A stretch of 64,000 nt of DNA from Methylorubrum extorquens (GCF_024169925.1 NZ_JALJXF010000001.1:3788001-3852000), one strand, 5' to 3'; positions 8,833 to 18,026 are shown, counted from the first letter of the stretch. Made by a program: numbers and translations. Notes: generated by a model from the letters alone, not told the origin.

Positions 8833-9720
8833 TCAGCGCCCCTCAGCCTGACGGCGGGTGATCAGGGTACGGTTCGGCTCGGCCTCACCCTTGTTCTGCA
8901 GGAACGGGACGATGATGCGCAGCCAGCCGCGGGTTTCCTTGCCGCCGTAGTTGCGCTCAGCCACGTCGCGGGTGACGTAGCCCTGCACGTTCATGAAGCC
9001 GAAGTTGTAGCCGACGAGGCCGCCCACCGCGATCTGGCCCTGCTGCCGGTAGCCGACGACGTTGGTCGTGAGATCGACCGAGCCGAAGGCCACGGGGCCG
9101 ACCTGCCACTTGCCGAACTTCTTGGTCAGGGTGACGTCGAGGTTGAGGTAATCGGGATAGAGCACGCCGTTGGGCGAGCGCGGCTCGAGGATGTGGCCGT
9201 AGAGCAGGTTGCCGGTGATGGCCCAGTCGTTGGCGGCGTAGGTGAGCGCGAAGCGGTGGCTCAGCGAGGGGGACTGGGTGAGGAAGCGGGTGTCCCAGGG
9301 GAGGTAGCCGCCGAGAAGGTAGCTGACGCCGACGCCGCCACCGAGATCCCAGGCGAGCTGGCCCGCGAGCAGGGGCTGACCCCAGCCGCTGTTGTAGGGC
9401 GCGCCGCGCACGCTGGAGGCGGCGATGGGCGCGACGAAGACGAACTGCACCTGCCCGCCGAGAACGGAGAAGGGCGTCGCCCACAGCAGGGTCGGCAGGT
9501 TGACGTTGCTCTCGGAATCGAGCGGCGAAGTCTCGCGCACGCCGAAGCTCGACAGGTTCACGGCGTAGAAGCCCTTCGGGAACGGCGCACCGAACGGCAC
9601 ACCGACGGTCTGGCCGGGCTGCGCGGCGGAGGCGGCTTGGGCGGCTGTGCCACCGAGGCCCCACGCAGCGGCGGATAGGGCGAGCCCGAGACGGGCGATG
9701 ACGGCTGCTCGTTGTTTCAC
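8833..9720 (-). CDS. exported SphA/MetA-like outer-membrane transporter family protein
   Basis: A 295-residue exported protein with a signal peptide of about 29 residues (hydrophobic core LGLALSAAAWGLGG, then an AxA-type site). The mature part is rich in alternating hydrophobic/aromatic strands (for example WAITGNLLYGHILEP, KWQVGPVAFGSVDLTTN) and ends in strands, consistent with an outer-membrane beta-barrel. The layout (NLPTLLW..., LAWDLGGGVGVSYLLGGYLPW, YLNLDVTLTKKFGKWQVG) resembles the MetA-pathway phenol-degradation/SphA family, whose members are thought to pass hydrophobic compounds. The start is GTG 9720 after a GGAGAG site. Substrate unknown; the family call is moderately sure. Confidence 0.75.
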   Translation of the reverse strand: MKQRAAVIARLGLALSAAAWGLGGTAAQAASAAQPGQTVGVPFGAPFPKGFYAVNLSSFGVRETSPLDSESNVNLPTLLWATPFSVLGGQVQFVFVAPIAASSVRGAPYNSGWGQPLLAGQLAWDLGGGVGVSYLLGGYLPWDTRFLTQSPSLSHRFALTYAANDWAITGNLLYGHILEPRSPNGVLYPDYLNLDVTLTKKFGKWQVGPVAFGSVDLTTNVVGYRQQGQIAVGGLVGYNFGFMNVQGYVTRDVAERNYGGKETRGWLRIIVPFLQNKGEAEPNRTLITRRQAEGR

Positions 9721-9961
9721 CGGGGTCCACTCTCCATCAGGAACAAAGCGATCATTTGCTGGTTTGGTTTTAATCCGCTTTCGTTCAGATAATCGACGGA
9801 CGAGGCGGCCGTTTTATTGCCACCTCCATTTCAAAAGAAACCGATGTGGCGCCAAAGTCACAGGCCGTTTTGGCAAACCTTGGAAGTGTCTGAAAAAATT
9901 CGTCTATATCCAGGCTATCATCTCGGAATGAAGGCCCCGAGAGCGCTTTCGTAACGGATGA

Positions 9962-10786
9962 TTAACCCCGTTGTGACCTGCCGCGGCGCTCCATCAGCGG
10001 CAGAAGAAAGAAGCCGGCGGCGAAGCCGCCGAGATGCGCGTCCCAGGCAATCGGCCCCTCGCTGCCCCCGAGCGGCAGGGCCAGGACGCCGAACAGCAGG
10101 TTGGTGACGAACCAGACCCCGAGGAACAGCACCGCCGGGCGGTTGCGCAGCAATTCGGGGATCGTCTGCAGCCTCGGCCGCGGCGGCAATTGCCAGGGCG
10201 CCCCGGCCACGAAGGGCGGCGGAGGCTGGAACACGAAGCGGGCCGCTGCCGCCATGAGGGCCGAGATGCCGGCCGAGGCGCCGACCAGCGGCATCAGGCT
10301 GTAGGGATCGACGAAGAGGTGGACGAGCGCGCCGACCACGACGCCTGCGAGCGCCAGCAGGCCATAGCGCAGGACCCCGTAGCGACGCGCGATCGGGGTG
10401 CCGAAGACGGCGAGCCACACCGCGTTGAAGATCAGGTGCACCCACGAGCCGTGCAGCAGGGCGTAGGTCGCGCCGGTCCAGGGCATCGCCGACGGCTCGG
10501 CGACGAGATAGCGGGCGAATTCCTGCCGCGCCGTGGCAATGTCGGGCCGGGCCGCTCCCTCCCCTGCCGCCCGGACGATCTCGGCCGCGGATGCGGGATC
10601 GAACGCGGCGGTCCAGCGGGCGGGAATGAAGGCGAGGTTGAGGAGCACCGACAGGTCGAGTTCATCCGGCAGGACGCTGCGGACGATGTGGATCACGGCC
10701 AGAACCGCGATCGAGACCGTGACGACCCTCGGCAGGTTGAAGACGGGTACGCGGCCCTGGTGCGGCAGGTCGGGAGAAGCATCCAT
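9962..10786 (-). CDS. rhomboid family intramembrane serine protease
   Basis: Cleaves membrane-embedded helices within the inner membrane. The 274-residue protein has about six hydrophobic helices. The catalytic dyad is visible: LVGASAGISALMAAA (Ser171 in GxSxG) and WDAHLGGFAAGFFLLPL (His251). LLHGSWVHLIFNAVWLAVFG carries the conserved HxxxN oxyanion-side motif, and GTPIARRYG follows as usual. There is a cytoplasmic N-terminus of about 20 residues, then a first helix, then a long loop (about 45-110). The start is ATG 10786; upstream in-frame sequence is unlike the family. It is transcribed divergently from the PAS_5 gene. Natural substrates are unknown. Confidence 0.9.
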   Translation of the reverse strand: MDASPDLPHQGRVPVFNLPRVVTVSIAVLAVIHIVRSVLPDELDLSVLLNLAFIPARWTAAFDPASAAEIVRAAGEGAARPDIATARQEFARYLVAEPSAMPWTGATYALLHGSWVHLIFNAVWLAVFGTPIARRYGVLRYGLLALAGVVVGALVHLFVDPYSLMPLVGASAGISALMAAAARFVFQPPPPFVAGAPWQLPPRPRLQTIPELLRNRPAVLFLGVWFVTNLLFGVLALPLGGSEGPIAWDAHLGGFAAGFFLLPLMERRGRSQRG

Positions 10787-11027
10787 TCGGCACCATGTCG
10801 GGGGCAGGCGGGACGCCGCAAGGTCCAATCGGGCACAGGGTCGGCCAATTGCCGCCGAATTCGTAAATGGCCCGTTAAGGTTAAGGATGAGTTGCGCGAG
10901 CGTGCCGGGACGGGACGGCATAGGGTGTGCGGAGAGGGACCACGAACGGCGCACGGAGACGCGTTCTGTCCCGTGCCGACCGAGAACCGAGCCCGTTTCG
11001 AACCGGGCCGTACCGATGCGGAACATC

Positions 11028-11648
11028 ATGAAGCATCCGACCAGCCGTCAGCTTCACACCTACTGGGACCGGCTGCGCGGAGAACGGTCCGCGCCCGAGC
11101 GCGGTGAGATCGAGCCCGGCGAGATCCGCAACCTGCTCGCCGACAGCTTCATTCTGGAAACCGATCCGGCGCGGCAGTCGAGTGCGGTGCGCCTGGCCGG
11201 CACCCGCCTGTGCGCCCTGTTCGGCCGCGAGTTGCGGGGCACTTCCTTCGTCGATCTGTGGGGCGATCGGCAGCCGGCCTTCTCCGATCCGTGGCAACTC
11301 GTCGAGACCGTCACCGGCGATACGGTGGGCGTGGTGGCGGGGATCACCGGCGTCACCGCGCGGGACGAGACTCTCGATCTCGAACTCCTGCTCCTGCCCC
11401 TGCGCCACCGCGGCAAGACCCAGGCGCGCATTCTCGGCTCCCTCAGCCCCCATTGCATTCCGACCTGGCTCGGCAGCCGCCCGATCCTGCGGCTCGAAGC
11501 CGTGTCCCTGCGGGTGCTCGAGACGGCCGCGCCGGAGCCCGCGGCGATGCGAACCTTCGTCGACGCCCTGCCCGAGCCCGCCAACGATGCCCGCCCCGTC
11601 CGGTTCGGCCACCTGCTGGTTCACGAGGGGGGGCGCAGCAACGCCTGA
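11028..11648 (+). CDS. PAS_5-domain protein of unknown function
   Basis: A 206-residue soluble protein matching the alphaproteobacterial PAS_5 (PF07310) pattern: it begins KHPTSRQLHTYWDRLRGER, followed by APERGEIEPGEIRNLLADSF, both typical, with the PAS-like fold covering about residues 10-150. There is no output domain, so it may sense a ligand and act through a partner. Some family members in Caulobacter and relatives influence motility or cell-cycle signalling, but nothing here shows that. The start may instead be ATG 11016 (four more residues). No clear ribosome site is seen for either. It is followed by a double-PilZ gene. Confidence 0.82.
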   Translation: MKHPTSRQLHTYWDRLRGERSAPERGEIEPGEIRNLLADSFILETDPARQSSAVRLAGTRLCALFGRELRGTSFVDLWGDRQPAFSDPWQLVETVTGDTVGVVAGITGVTARDETLDLELLLLPLRHRGKTQARILGSLSPHCIPTWLGSRPILRLEAVSLRVLETAAPEPAAMRTFVDALPEPANDARPVRFGHLLVHEGGRSNA

Positions 11649-11834
11649 CCGCCTGCGGCGCGGGGCACCGTCCCCAGCGGACGAAGGCGATGGGCGGTGC
11701 TTGATACGGACCGCTTTCACCGCCGGATCTCACTTTCGTGACGGCTTGCGAGTCATGTTCGATATGCCTGCAAGTCTTTTGTAACCGCAACGCGGCTAGT
11801 GATTCGGCAGGGACATCGAGACCGCCGAGCTGAC

Positions 11835-12458
11835 ATGACTGAGCTTTCCCGATCCGGGATGGCCCCCACCCTGTCCGATTACGCCGCCGAGCAGCGCCGG
11901 CACCAGCGGGTGCGCGCGACGTTGCTCGGTCGCTACATGTTGGCGGACCGGCGGGAATATCCGTGCCAGACGGTGGACATGTCCCCCGGCGGCGTCCGCC
12001 TGACCTGCGCCGTGATCGGCGCGCTCAACGAGCGCGTAGTGTTGTATCTCGAACAGATCGGCCGGCTCGAAGGGGTCATCGTCCGCCACCCGCCGCGGGG
12101 CTTCGCCATGCGGATCAACGCGACGCCGCGCAAGCGCGACAAGATCGCGTCCCAGCTCATGTGGCTCGCCAACCGCGAGAGCCTCGGCCTGCCGGAGGGC
12201 CGGACCAACGAACGCCTCGTGCCGAACCAGCCCGGCGTCACGCTGCGCCTGGAAAGCGGCCGGTTCATCGCCGCCCGGATCATCGACATCTCGATGTCGG
12301 GCGTGGCGCTCGCCACCGCCTCGTCGCCGCCGATCGGCACGCACCTTCTGGTCGGCTCCACGCCCGGTCGGGTGGTGCGCTACTTCGAAGGTGGAATCGG
12401 CGCGCAGTTCATGCTGCCGATCTCACCCGACCGCTTCCACGAGGGCATCACGCTCTGA
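11835..12458 (+). CDS. tandem PilZ-domain protein (putative c-di-GMP receptor)
   Basis: A 207-residue soluble protein with two PilZ-like modules. The first has RRHQRVRATLLGRY (RxxxR arm) and TVDMSPGGVRL (DxSxxG), the two parts of a c-di-GMP site, so it is likely able to bind the dinucleotide. The second has IDISMSGVALAT and RVVRYFEGGIGAQF but lacks a clear RxxxR arm, so it probably has a structural or degenerate role. The start at ATG 11835 is preceded by weak ribosome-site sequence; ATG 11859 is possible. It sits upstream of two exported BTLCP proteinases, a family that in other bacteria (LapG) is under c-di-GMP control. A link here is inference. Confidence 0.88.
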   Translation: MTELSRSGMAPTLSDYAAEQRRHQRVRATLLGRYMLADRREYPCQTVDMSPGGVRLTCAVIGALNERVVLYLEQIGRLEGVIVRHPPRGFAMRINATPRKRDKIASQLMWLANRESLGLPEGRTNERLVPNQPGVTLRLESGRFIAARIIDISMSGVALATASSPPIGTHLLVGSTPGRVVRYFEGGIGAQFMLPISPDRFHEGITL

Positions 12459-12939
12459 CGTGACGGGGCGCCGCATCGGAGCCCTTGCCGGATCGATACC
12501 TCATCGCACAGGCTGGCTCCTGAACGGAGCGTTCCGCCGCGCGTGGTCCGAGGCCTGAAGATCGCCGGCCCAGAGGGGTAGTAGCCGATCGCCCGCCCGC
12601 TCCCGCCTTCCCAAGCCTCCATCTCCCGGATCTTCCCCGGACACGCCGCCCCGTCCGCAGCAAAGCGGTGGAGCCGGCGAAATGCCCAGCCCCTCGTCGC
12701 GCAACCACGGAATGCGGCGGCCGGTGCGCCCGCGATCTCATGGGGCCGACCGGCGGCGCTTCAGGGTTTCCCGGTCCCTAACGCGATCCCCCGCATTTGC
12801 CGCAGATCCGTGAGCCGCAATTCGCCCTCACGCAGAAGCGGATCGTCGCCGGGGCGAATCGATAAAATTGCGCGGATCGGCTTCAGCGCGGCGGAGGAGG
12901 TGCGGCGACATCCTGGCCTCGTTCGAAGGAAACGCCACG
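12459..12939. other. 481-base intergenic region, no gene recognised
   Basis: Both strands were read. The small frames here are Arg/Pro/Gly-rich and look like chance open frames of GC-rich DNA. The last 40 bases hold the ribosome site (AAGGAA) of the first proteinase gene. I see no hairpin with a T run and no repeat shared with the rest of the window. It presumably contains the proteinase promoter. Confidence 0.5.
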
Positions 12940-13599
12940 ATGCGCACCACCGGGACGGGTCATCTCAAGTCGGGTCTCCAGATGGGGATGCTGGCGCTGC
13001 TGGCCCTCTGCGTCGGCTTCATCGGCAGCGCCGAGGCGCAGACGGCCTCGCAGATGGCAGCCCTGCCCGCGGCGAGCGCCGGCCTCACCCCCGGTGCCGC
13101 GGCCAAGCCGATCCTGGCCTGGACCGAGTTCTGCCAGTCCTATCCGGCCGAATGCGCCTTCGACCGGGCCGAGCCCACCCGGATCACCCTGACCCCGGCC
13201 GTCTGGTCGAGCATCGTCTCGGTCAACCGGCGCGTGAACCGGACGATCGAGCCCATCACCGATCAGGAGCATTGGGGCCGCCCCGACCGCTGGGACCTCG
13301 CCGAGGACGGTGCGGGCGATTGCGAGGACTTCCAGCTCCTCAAGCGCCGGATGCTCGCCGAGGCCGGCCTGCCGCGCCGGGCGATGCGGATGACCGTCGT
13401 GATCGACGAGAAGGGCGAGGGCCATGCCGTGCTCACCCTCGTCACCGACCGCGGCGACTACATTCTCGACAACAAGACCAACGCCGTGATGCCCTGGCAC
13501 GAGACCGGCTACGTCTTCATCAAGCGCGAGGGGCAGGACACCCTGGCATGGGTTTCGCTCGGTGGGGCCAGCTCGCCCGTCACCACGGCGAACCGGTGA
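12940..13599 (+). CDS. bacterial transglutaminase-like cysteine proteinase (BTLCP), copy 1
   Basis: A 219-residue exported protein (signal peptide to about residue 38, ending GSAEAQ) of the BTLCP/DUF920 (peptidase C93) family, whose best known member LapG clips the biofilm adhesin LapA in the periplasm. The Cys-His-Asp triad is complete: GAGDCEDFQLLKRRM (Cys128), GEGHAVLTL (His162) and YILDNKTNAV (Asp177). Conserved WTEFCQSYPAEC and HWGRPDRW also fit. The start is ATG 12940 with AAGGAA upstream. A close paralogue follows 207 bases downstream. No LapD- or LapA-like gene is in the window, so the substrate is unknown. Confidence 0.9.
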   Translation: MRTTGTGHLKSGLQMGMLALLALCVGFIGSAEAQTASQMAALPAASAGLTPGAAAKPILAWTEFCQSYPAECAFDRAEPTRITLTPAVWSSIVSVNRRVNRTIEPITDQEHWGRPDRWDLAEDGAGDCEDFQLLKRRMLAEAGLPRRAMRMTVVIDEKGEGHAVLTLVTDRGDYILDNKTNAVMPWHETGYVFIKREGQDTLAWVSLGGASSPVTTANR

Positions 13600-13805
13600 T
13601 CCGCGGCCCGGTTCGCTGCTCGCTCCCGCACGGCTGAAGCCGTTCGCGCGGGCAAGTGTGACCGGATTGCCAGCCTGATCGGGGTTGTCTCGCCATGGCA
13701 CAGATAAGCGGCCATCCGCCTTCACCCTTCCGTCACTTTCGTATTGAGCCGGGCGCCGGCCCGTGCAAGCTTTGCCGGGAAACAGGGGCGGCAGGACGGT
13801 CGGCC

Positions 13806-14510
13806 ATGCGGTACGCGGTGCTTCGGAGCGTCGGCGACGGATCGGCGTTCCCCCGCGGGAACGTGAGGCGGCGCCTCCGCCGGGCGGCCCATCTGTCCCT
13901 CGTCGGCGCCACCCTGTTGCTCGGCGGCGCCGCGGCACCGGTCCAGCCGAGCCAAGCCCGCACCGTCGCCGGCCTGCCCGAAGCGGGCACCGCCGCCGAT
14001 GCAGGCGCGCCGGCCCGGCCCGTGGCGGCCTGGAACGATTTCTGCGCCCGATACCCGTCCGAATGCGCCGTCGATACCTCGGAGCCGGCACTCGTCGCCC
14101 TGACGCCCGCGCTCTGGCACACGCTCACGACGGTGAACCGCCGGGTCAACGCCCGCATCAAGCCGATCACCGACATGGCCCATTGGGGTGTCGTCGATCG
14201 CTGGGATTTTCCCGATGACGGCTTCGGCGATTGCGAGGACATCCAGCTCCTCAAGCGCCGGATGCTGGTGGAGCGGCGCCTGCCGCGCCGGGCCCTGCGC
14301 ATGACGGTGGTGATTGACGAGATCGGCGAGGGCCACGCGGTGTTGATGGTGCGCACCGACCGGGGCGACCTCATCCTCGACAACAAGACCAACGCGGTGC
14401 TGCCCTGGCAGCGCACCGGCTACAGCTTCATCAAGCGCGAGGGACAGGACGGCAAGGCCTGGGTCGGCCTCGAGAACGGCACTTCGCCCGTCACCACCGC
14501 CAACCGCTGA
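13806..14510 (+). CDS. bacterial transglutaminase-like cysteine proteinase (BTLCP), copy 2
   Basis: Paralogue of the preceding gene (234 residues) with the same layout: basic N-terminus, export signal (about 20-50), then the BTLCP domain. The triad is intact: FGDCEDIQLLKRRM (Cys143), GEGHAVLMV (His177) and LILDNKTNAV (Asp192). The two mature domains are nearly alignable end to end, both ending SPVTTANR, while signal peptides and linkers differ, which points to an old tandem duplication with both copies kept active. I chose ATG 13806 (GGCAGGA upstream); a frame from 13695 adds 37 residues that lack export features. A PAS histidine kinase gene follows. Confidence 0.88.
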   Translation: MRYAVLRSVGDGSAFPRGNVRRRLRRAAHLSLVGATLLLGGAAAPVQPSQARTVAGLPEAGTAADAGAPARPVAAWNDFCARYPSECAVDTSEPALVALTPALWHTLTTVNRRVNARIKPITDMAHWGVVDRWDFPDDGFGDCEDIQLLKRRMLVERRLPRRALRMTVVIDEIGEGHAVLMVRTDRGDLILDNKTNAVLPWQRTGYSFIKREGQDGKAWVGLENGTSPVTTANR

Positions 14511-14637
14511 TCCGGATCGACTTTCGAGCGTTGACGGCCATGCTGCTGCCGCGCTCCGGACCATCCATGAGACGTCCCCTCGCCCGCCGAGCCTCGTCGC
14601 CTGCCACAAACGCCCTCGCCCTTACCGGCGGCGCCCC

Positions 14638-15753
14638 ATGATGTTGTCCGGCGCCGCTGCATCACCCACCCCGGAAGGGGGAGCCGGGACGGGGTTCCTC
14701 GCCCTGCTCCCGTTGCCCGCACTCATGCTGGAAGTATTGGAGGCCGGGCCGACGATCACGGGCGTCAACCCCGCCCTGCTGGCGCTGACCGGCTTCGACG
14801 AGGCCGCCTTGGTCGGCAGCGGGATCGAGGCGCTTGCCTGCCGCCAAAGCGATCATGCCGGCTGGACGCCCTTGCGCGCGGCGCTGACCCGCGGCGAGGC
14901 CGGCAGCGCCGAGCTGCTGTTCGGCCGCAGCGGCGGCGCCTCGTTCTGGGGTGAGATCCACCTCACGGCCCTGCCCGGCGAGGGCGCCCCCCGCGTCCTC
15001 GGCCAGATCGTGGACGTGACGCGGCGGCGGGATGCCGAGGATGCGCTGGCCCTATCGCGGCAACGGGAGGCGCTCGGCCTCCTCACCAACAGCGTCGCAC
15101 ACGAGTTCAACAACTTCCTGCAGATCCTGATCGGCTATATCGACGGGCTCAAGCGGCGCCTCGGCGACCGGCCCGAGCCGTTCATTCAGCGAGCCATCAC
15201 CCGCTCCACCGAGGCGTCCGAGCGGGCCGCCGTGCTCACCCGCCAGCTCCTTGCCCATTCCCGGCGGATCGCGCCCGACCTGCGCCCGGTCGATCTCGCC
15301 GCGGCGGTGCGGTTCGGTCTCGACCGGCTGCGCCCCACTCTGCCGGCCGGGATCCGGCTCGACTTGTCGATCCCGGAGGATCTACCGCCGGCCCTGTGCA
15401 ACCCGATCCAGCTCGAACTAGCACTGGGCCACATCCTTGCCAATGCCTGCGAGGCGATGGCCGGGCAGGGCCGCATCCGCGTCGCACTGTTCGCCATCGA
15501 GCCGGGCGACCGCTCGCTCCAGCGCCCGGAGGCCGGGGCCGTCGGCCTCACGGTTTCGGATACCGGGCACGGCCTGTCGCCGGAGATGCTGTCGCGGGCG
15601 CTCGCGCCGTTCGCCACCACCCGTGAATCCGGACGCGGTGCGGGGCTCGCCATCGTGCACGGGCTGATGAAGCGCCAGAACGGCACGATCTCCATCGAGA
15701 GCCGGCCCGGCGAGGGCGCGACCGTACGGCTGGTTTTCCCGGCTGCCCGGTGA
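14638..15753 (+). CDS. PAS-domain sensor histidine kinase (orphan)
   Basis: A 371-residue soluble kinase. An N-terminal PAS-like domain (about 20-135, LPLPALMLEVLEAG ... GQIVDVTRRRDAEDAL) is followed by the phospho-acceptor helix NSVAHEFNNFLQILIGYIDG with His155, then an HATPase domain with N box (HILANACEAM), G1 (VSDTGHGLS), F (APFATT) and G2 (GRGAGLAIVHGLM). The HEFNN version of the H-box is typical of the group that often carries a C-terminal receiver, but none is fused here and no response regulator gene adjoins it, so the partner is unknown. No membrane helix is evident. It starts at the ATGATG at 14638; either ATG may be used. Confidence 0.9.
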   Translation: MMLSGAAASPTPEGGAGTGFLALLPLPALMLEVLEAGPTITGVNPALLALTGFDEAALVGSGIEALACRQSDHAGWTPLRAALTRGEAGSAELLFGRSGGASFWGEIHLTALPGEGAPRVLGQIVDVTRRRDAEDALALSRQREALGLLTNSVAHEFNNFLQILIGYIDGLKRRLGDRPEPFIQRAITRSTEASERAAVLTRQLLAHSRRIAPDLRPVDLAAAVRFGLDRLRPTLPAGIRLDLSIPEDLPPALCNPIQLELALGHILANACEAMAGQGRIRVALFAIEPGDRSLQRPEAGAVGLTVSDTGHGLSPEMLSRALAPFATTRESGRGAGLAIVHGLMKRQNGTISIESRPGEGATVRLVFPAAR

Positions 15754-15949
15754 CGCCCGAGCCCGCAAGGGCGCGGCTTGGCGCCGTCCGCCGCCCCCCA
15801 AGATGGGTTCGGGCCGCAGCGTGGCGGTTCGTGAGACACTCTTAACCGTTCGAAACTCACCCCTGGATCGGGACTAAAAATCCCGCTCGGACGCCACCAT
15901 CTTAAAGGGGCGATTGTTCCCTTTCACGCTCACCACGAGGTTTTGACCC

Positions 15950-16912
15950 ATGGCATCCTCCCCCGCGCGCCGTCGGCGCGTCGTGACCCTCCTTGCGCTT
16001 GCGGCTTCGCTCGCCCTTGCGGCGCCCGCCGTCGATGCGCGGCCGGGCGGCGGTGGCGGCATGGGCTCGCGTGGCTCGAAGACCTTCAGCGCGCCGCCCT
16101 CCACCGCGACCTCGCCGGGCGCGATGGGACCGATCCAGCGCTCGCAGACGAGCCCGAGCCCCGGCTTCAACAATCCCGGCATGGCAGGCCAGAGCCAGGG
16201 CCGGCGCTTCGGCGGCGGCTTTCTCGGCGGCATGCTCGGCGCCGGACTTCTCGGTGCCCTGCTGGGTGCCGGCTTCTCCGGCGGCCTCGGCGGCATCGGC
16301 TCGTTCATCGGCCTGATCTTCCAGATCGGTCTGATCGCCTTCCTCGTGATGCTGGCGGTGCGCTTCTTCCGCCGTCGTCAGGAGGGCCAGCCCGCCATGG
16401 CCGGCAACGCGCCCCATGCCCGCTCCGGCCTGCCGCCGCAGGGTGGCATGAATCCCGGCGTTAATCCGATGGGTGGCGGTCTGGGCGGCAATGCCCGTCC
16501 GCAGCCCGTCCAGCCGGTTCAGGTCCAGCCGGACGACTTCCAGGCCTTCGAGCGCTCGCTTCAGGAGATCCAGGACGCCTATGGCCGCGAGGACGTGGCC
16601 GCCCTGCGCCGAGTCGCGACCCCGGAGATGGTGAACTACTTCGAGGAAGACCTGCGCGCCAACGCCGCCCGCGGCGTGGTCAACCGGATCTCGGACGTGA
16701 AGCTTCTCCAGGGCGACCTGTCCGAGGCGTGGCGTGAGGGCCCGATGGAGTTCGCCACCGTCGCCATGCGCTTCTCGCTGCGTGACGAGGTGTTCGAGCG
16801 GGCCACCAACCGCCATGTCGAGAACGGCCCGCAGGAGGCCAAGGAGTTCTGGACCTTCGTGCGCGAGCCCGGCGGCCCGTGGCTGCTCTCGGCGATCCAG
16901 CAGGGACGCTAA
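15950..16912 (+). CDS. Tim44-domain membrane protein
   Basis: A 320-residue protein with an export signal (about 1-30), a Gly/Pro/Ser-rich segment (30-90), a glycine-rich hydrophobic stretch and a membrane helix (about 118-138, FIGLIFQIGLIAFLVMLAVR), then RRRQEG and a Tim44/TIM44-like domain (about 195-320, QAFERSLQEIQDAYGREDVA ... FWTFVREPGGPWLLSAIQQ). The C-terminal domain fold is shared with mitochondrial Tim44 and bacterial membrane-anchored proteins (TimA in Caulobacter). The role in bacteria is not settled. It is a single gene with a strong terminator after it. Confidence 0.88.
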   Translation: MASSPARRRRVVTLLALAASLALAAPAVDARPGGGGGMGSRGSKTFSAPPSTATSPGAMGPIQRSQTSPSPGFNNPGMAGQSQGRRFGGGFLGGMLGAGLLGALLGAGFSGGLGGIGSFIGLIFQIGLIAFLVMLAVRFFRRRQEGQPAMAGNAPHARSGLPPQGGMNPGVNPMGGGLGGNARPQPVQPVQVQPDDFQAFERSLQEIQDAYGREDVAALRRVATPEMVNYFEEDLRANAARGVVNRISDVKLLQGDLSEAWREGPMEFATVAMRFSLRDEVFERATNRHVENGPQEAKEFWTFVREPGGPWLLSAIQQGR

Positions 16913-16936
16913 CCGTCCTCAATCGTCCAACGAAAA

Positions 16937-16967
16937 GGGCGCCCCGCGAAAGCCGGGCGCCCTTTTT
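16937..16967 (+). terminator. intrinsic terminator after the Tim44-domain gene, possibly bidirectional
   Basis: Palindromic 8-bp arms GGGCGCCC at 16937-16944 and 16955-16962 enclose a 10-base loop and are followed by TTTTT; AAAA precedes the left arm. It may therefore also stop leftward transcription from the Trm112-like gene, which ends at 17011. Confidence 0.85.
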
Positions 16968-17010
16968 CATGTTCGCTCTCTCACAGCATCGACGGCGCGT
17001 CGCCGACCGA

Positions 17011-17217
17011 TCAATCCGTCAGGGAACGGGCCTCTTCCGGCAGCATGATCGGGATTCCGTCGCGGATCGGGTAGGCGAGCTTGGCGGAGCGGCTGATCAG
17101 CTCCTCGCGGGCGGCGTCGTATTCCAGCGCCTCCTTGGTCAGCGGACAAACCAGGAGTTCGAGCAGCCGGGGATCGACCCGGGTCGCTTCGACGGTGGGG
17201 GCAGGCGTATCGGCCAT
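17011..17217 (-). CDS. Trm112-like (UPF0434) protein
   Basis: A 68-residue protein of the Trm112/UPF0434 family: [18 protein letters not shown] followed by [20 protein letters not shown]. In eukaryotes and archaea Trm112 activates methyltransferases; the bacterial YcaR-type proteins are small and poorly characterised. Only the first cysteine of the zinc-ribbon-like fold is kept here. The start is ATG 17217. It lies 55 bases downstream of a LON-domain gene on the same strand, a neighbourhood I recall as conserved in Rhizobiales, and probably shares its transcript. Confidence 0.9.
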   Translation of the reverse strand: MADTPAPTVEATRVDPRLLELLVCPLTKEALEYDAAREELISRSAKLAYPIRDGIPIMLPEEARSLTD

Positions 17218-17272
17218 GATGTTTGCGTCCTGTGGGCGGGCTCCCCGACCGCCAGCGGTCGGAAGCCCTTGA

Positions 17273-17941
17273 TTACTGCAGCGTCGGCTCGGAGCCGCTG
17301 GCGCGCACCAGCTCCATTTCGGTGACGGCGACAAGGACCTCGGCGCGCGTCTTCAGGTCGGACGCTTCGAGCATCGCCTGCTTCTCGCGGACGCCGAACG
17401 GACTCATCATGCAGAGCGCGTTGACCAGAGCCTCGTTCGACGCCTCGTCGATTCCGGCCCAATCGACCTGAAGCTCGTTGGCATCGACGAAGTTGCGCAG
17501 GGTCTGGAGCACGCTCTCGCGATCGACCGCTTCCTCGCCAGCCCGCGCCTCGAAATCCTGGGCGAAGGCGTCGTAGGAGACTTGGCAGCGGCGATAGGCG
17601 GTGGTGACGGACAATTCGCTCTCGACCCGGAAGCGACTGACGCCGGTGAGCGAGACCAGATAGCGGCCGTCGCCGGTCTCGGCGAACTGGCTGATCCGCC
17701 CGGCGCAGCCGACCCGGTAGAGCCGGGGGCTGAGCGGCGAGCCGGCCCCGTCCGCGTCCGGCTGGATCATGCCGATGATCCGGTCGGAGCGCAGCGCGTC
17801 GTCCACCATGGCGAGATAGCGCGGCTCGAAGATGTTGAGCGGCATCTGTCCCCGCGGCAGGAGCAGCGCCCCCGGCAGCGGGAAGATCGGGATGACGGCG
17901 GGGCAATCCGCCGGCGACTTGCAGCTCGGCTGCGGGCTCAT
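17273..17941 (-). CDS. LON-domain (substrate-binding) protein
   Basis: A 222-residue stand-alone LON N-terminal domain protein (PF02190), without the ATPase and peptidase parts of Lon protease. Conserved features are [29 protein letters not shown] near residues 14-42, [27 protein letters not shown] and LTGVSRFRV. Such proteins occur widely in alphaproteobacteria next to the thioredoxin-TPR gene, as here, and a role in protein quality control is plausible but unproven. The start ATG 17941 has AGGAAAG upstream. Gene order thioredoxin-LON-Trm112 on one strand suggests one operon. Confidence 0.88.
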   Translation of the reverse strand: MSPQPSCKSPADCPAVIPIFPLPGALLLPRGQMPLNIFEPRYLAMVDDALRSDRIIGMIQPDADGAGSPLSPRLYRVGCAGRISQFAETGDGRYLVSLTGVSRFRVESELSVTTAYRRCQVSYDAFAQDFEARAGEEAVDRESVLQTLRNFVDANELQVDWAGIDEASNEALVNALCMMSPFGVREKQAMLEASDLKTRAEVLVAVTEMELVRASGSEPTLQ

Positions 17942-18026
17942 GCGCGGCTTTCCTGCTGTGGGACCGGACGGGGGGCGCCGCATCCGGCCGCTTCGGTCGC
18001 CCCGGCGTTCTCGCGGAGAGTGTGGC

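Noticed and set aside
10870..10885. TTAA-rich motif (GTTAAGGTTAAGG) as a CtrA site between the rhomboid and PAS_5 genes
   Set aside because: Spacing does not match TTAA-N7-TTAA; only half-sites are present, which are common by chance.
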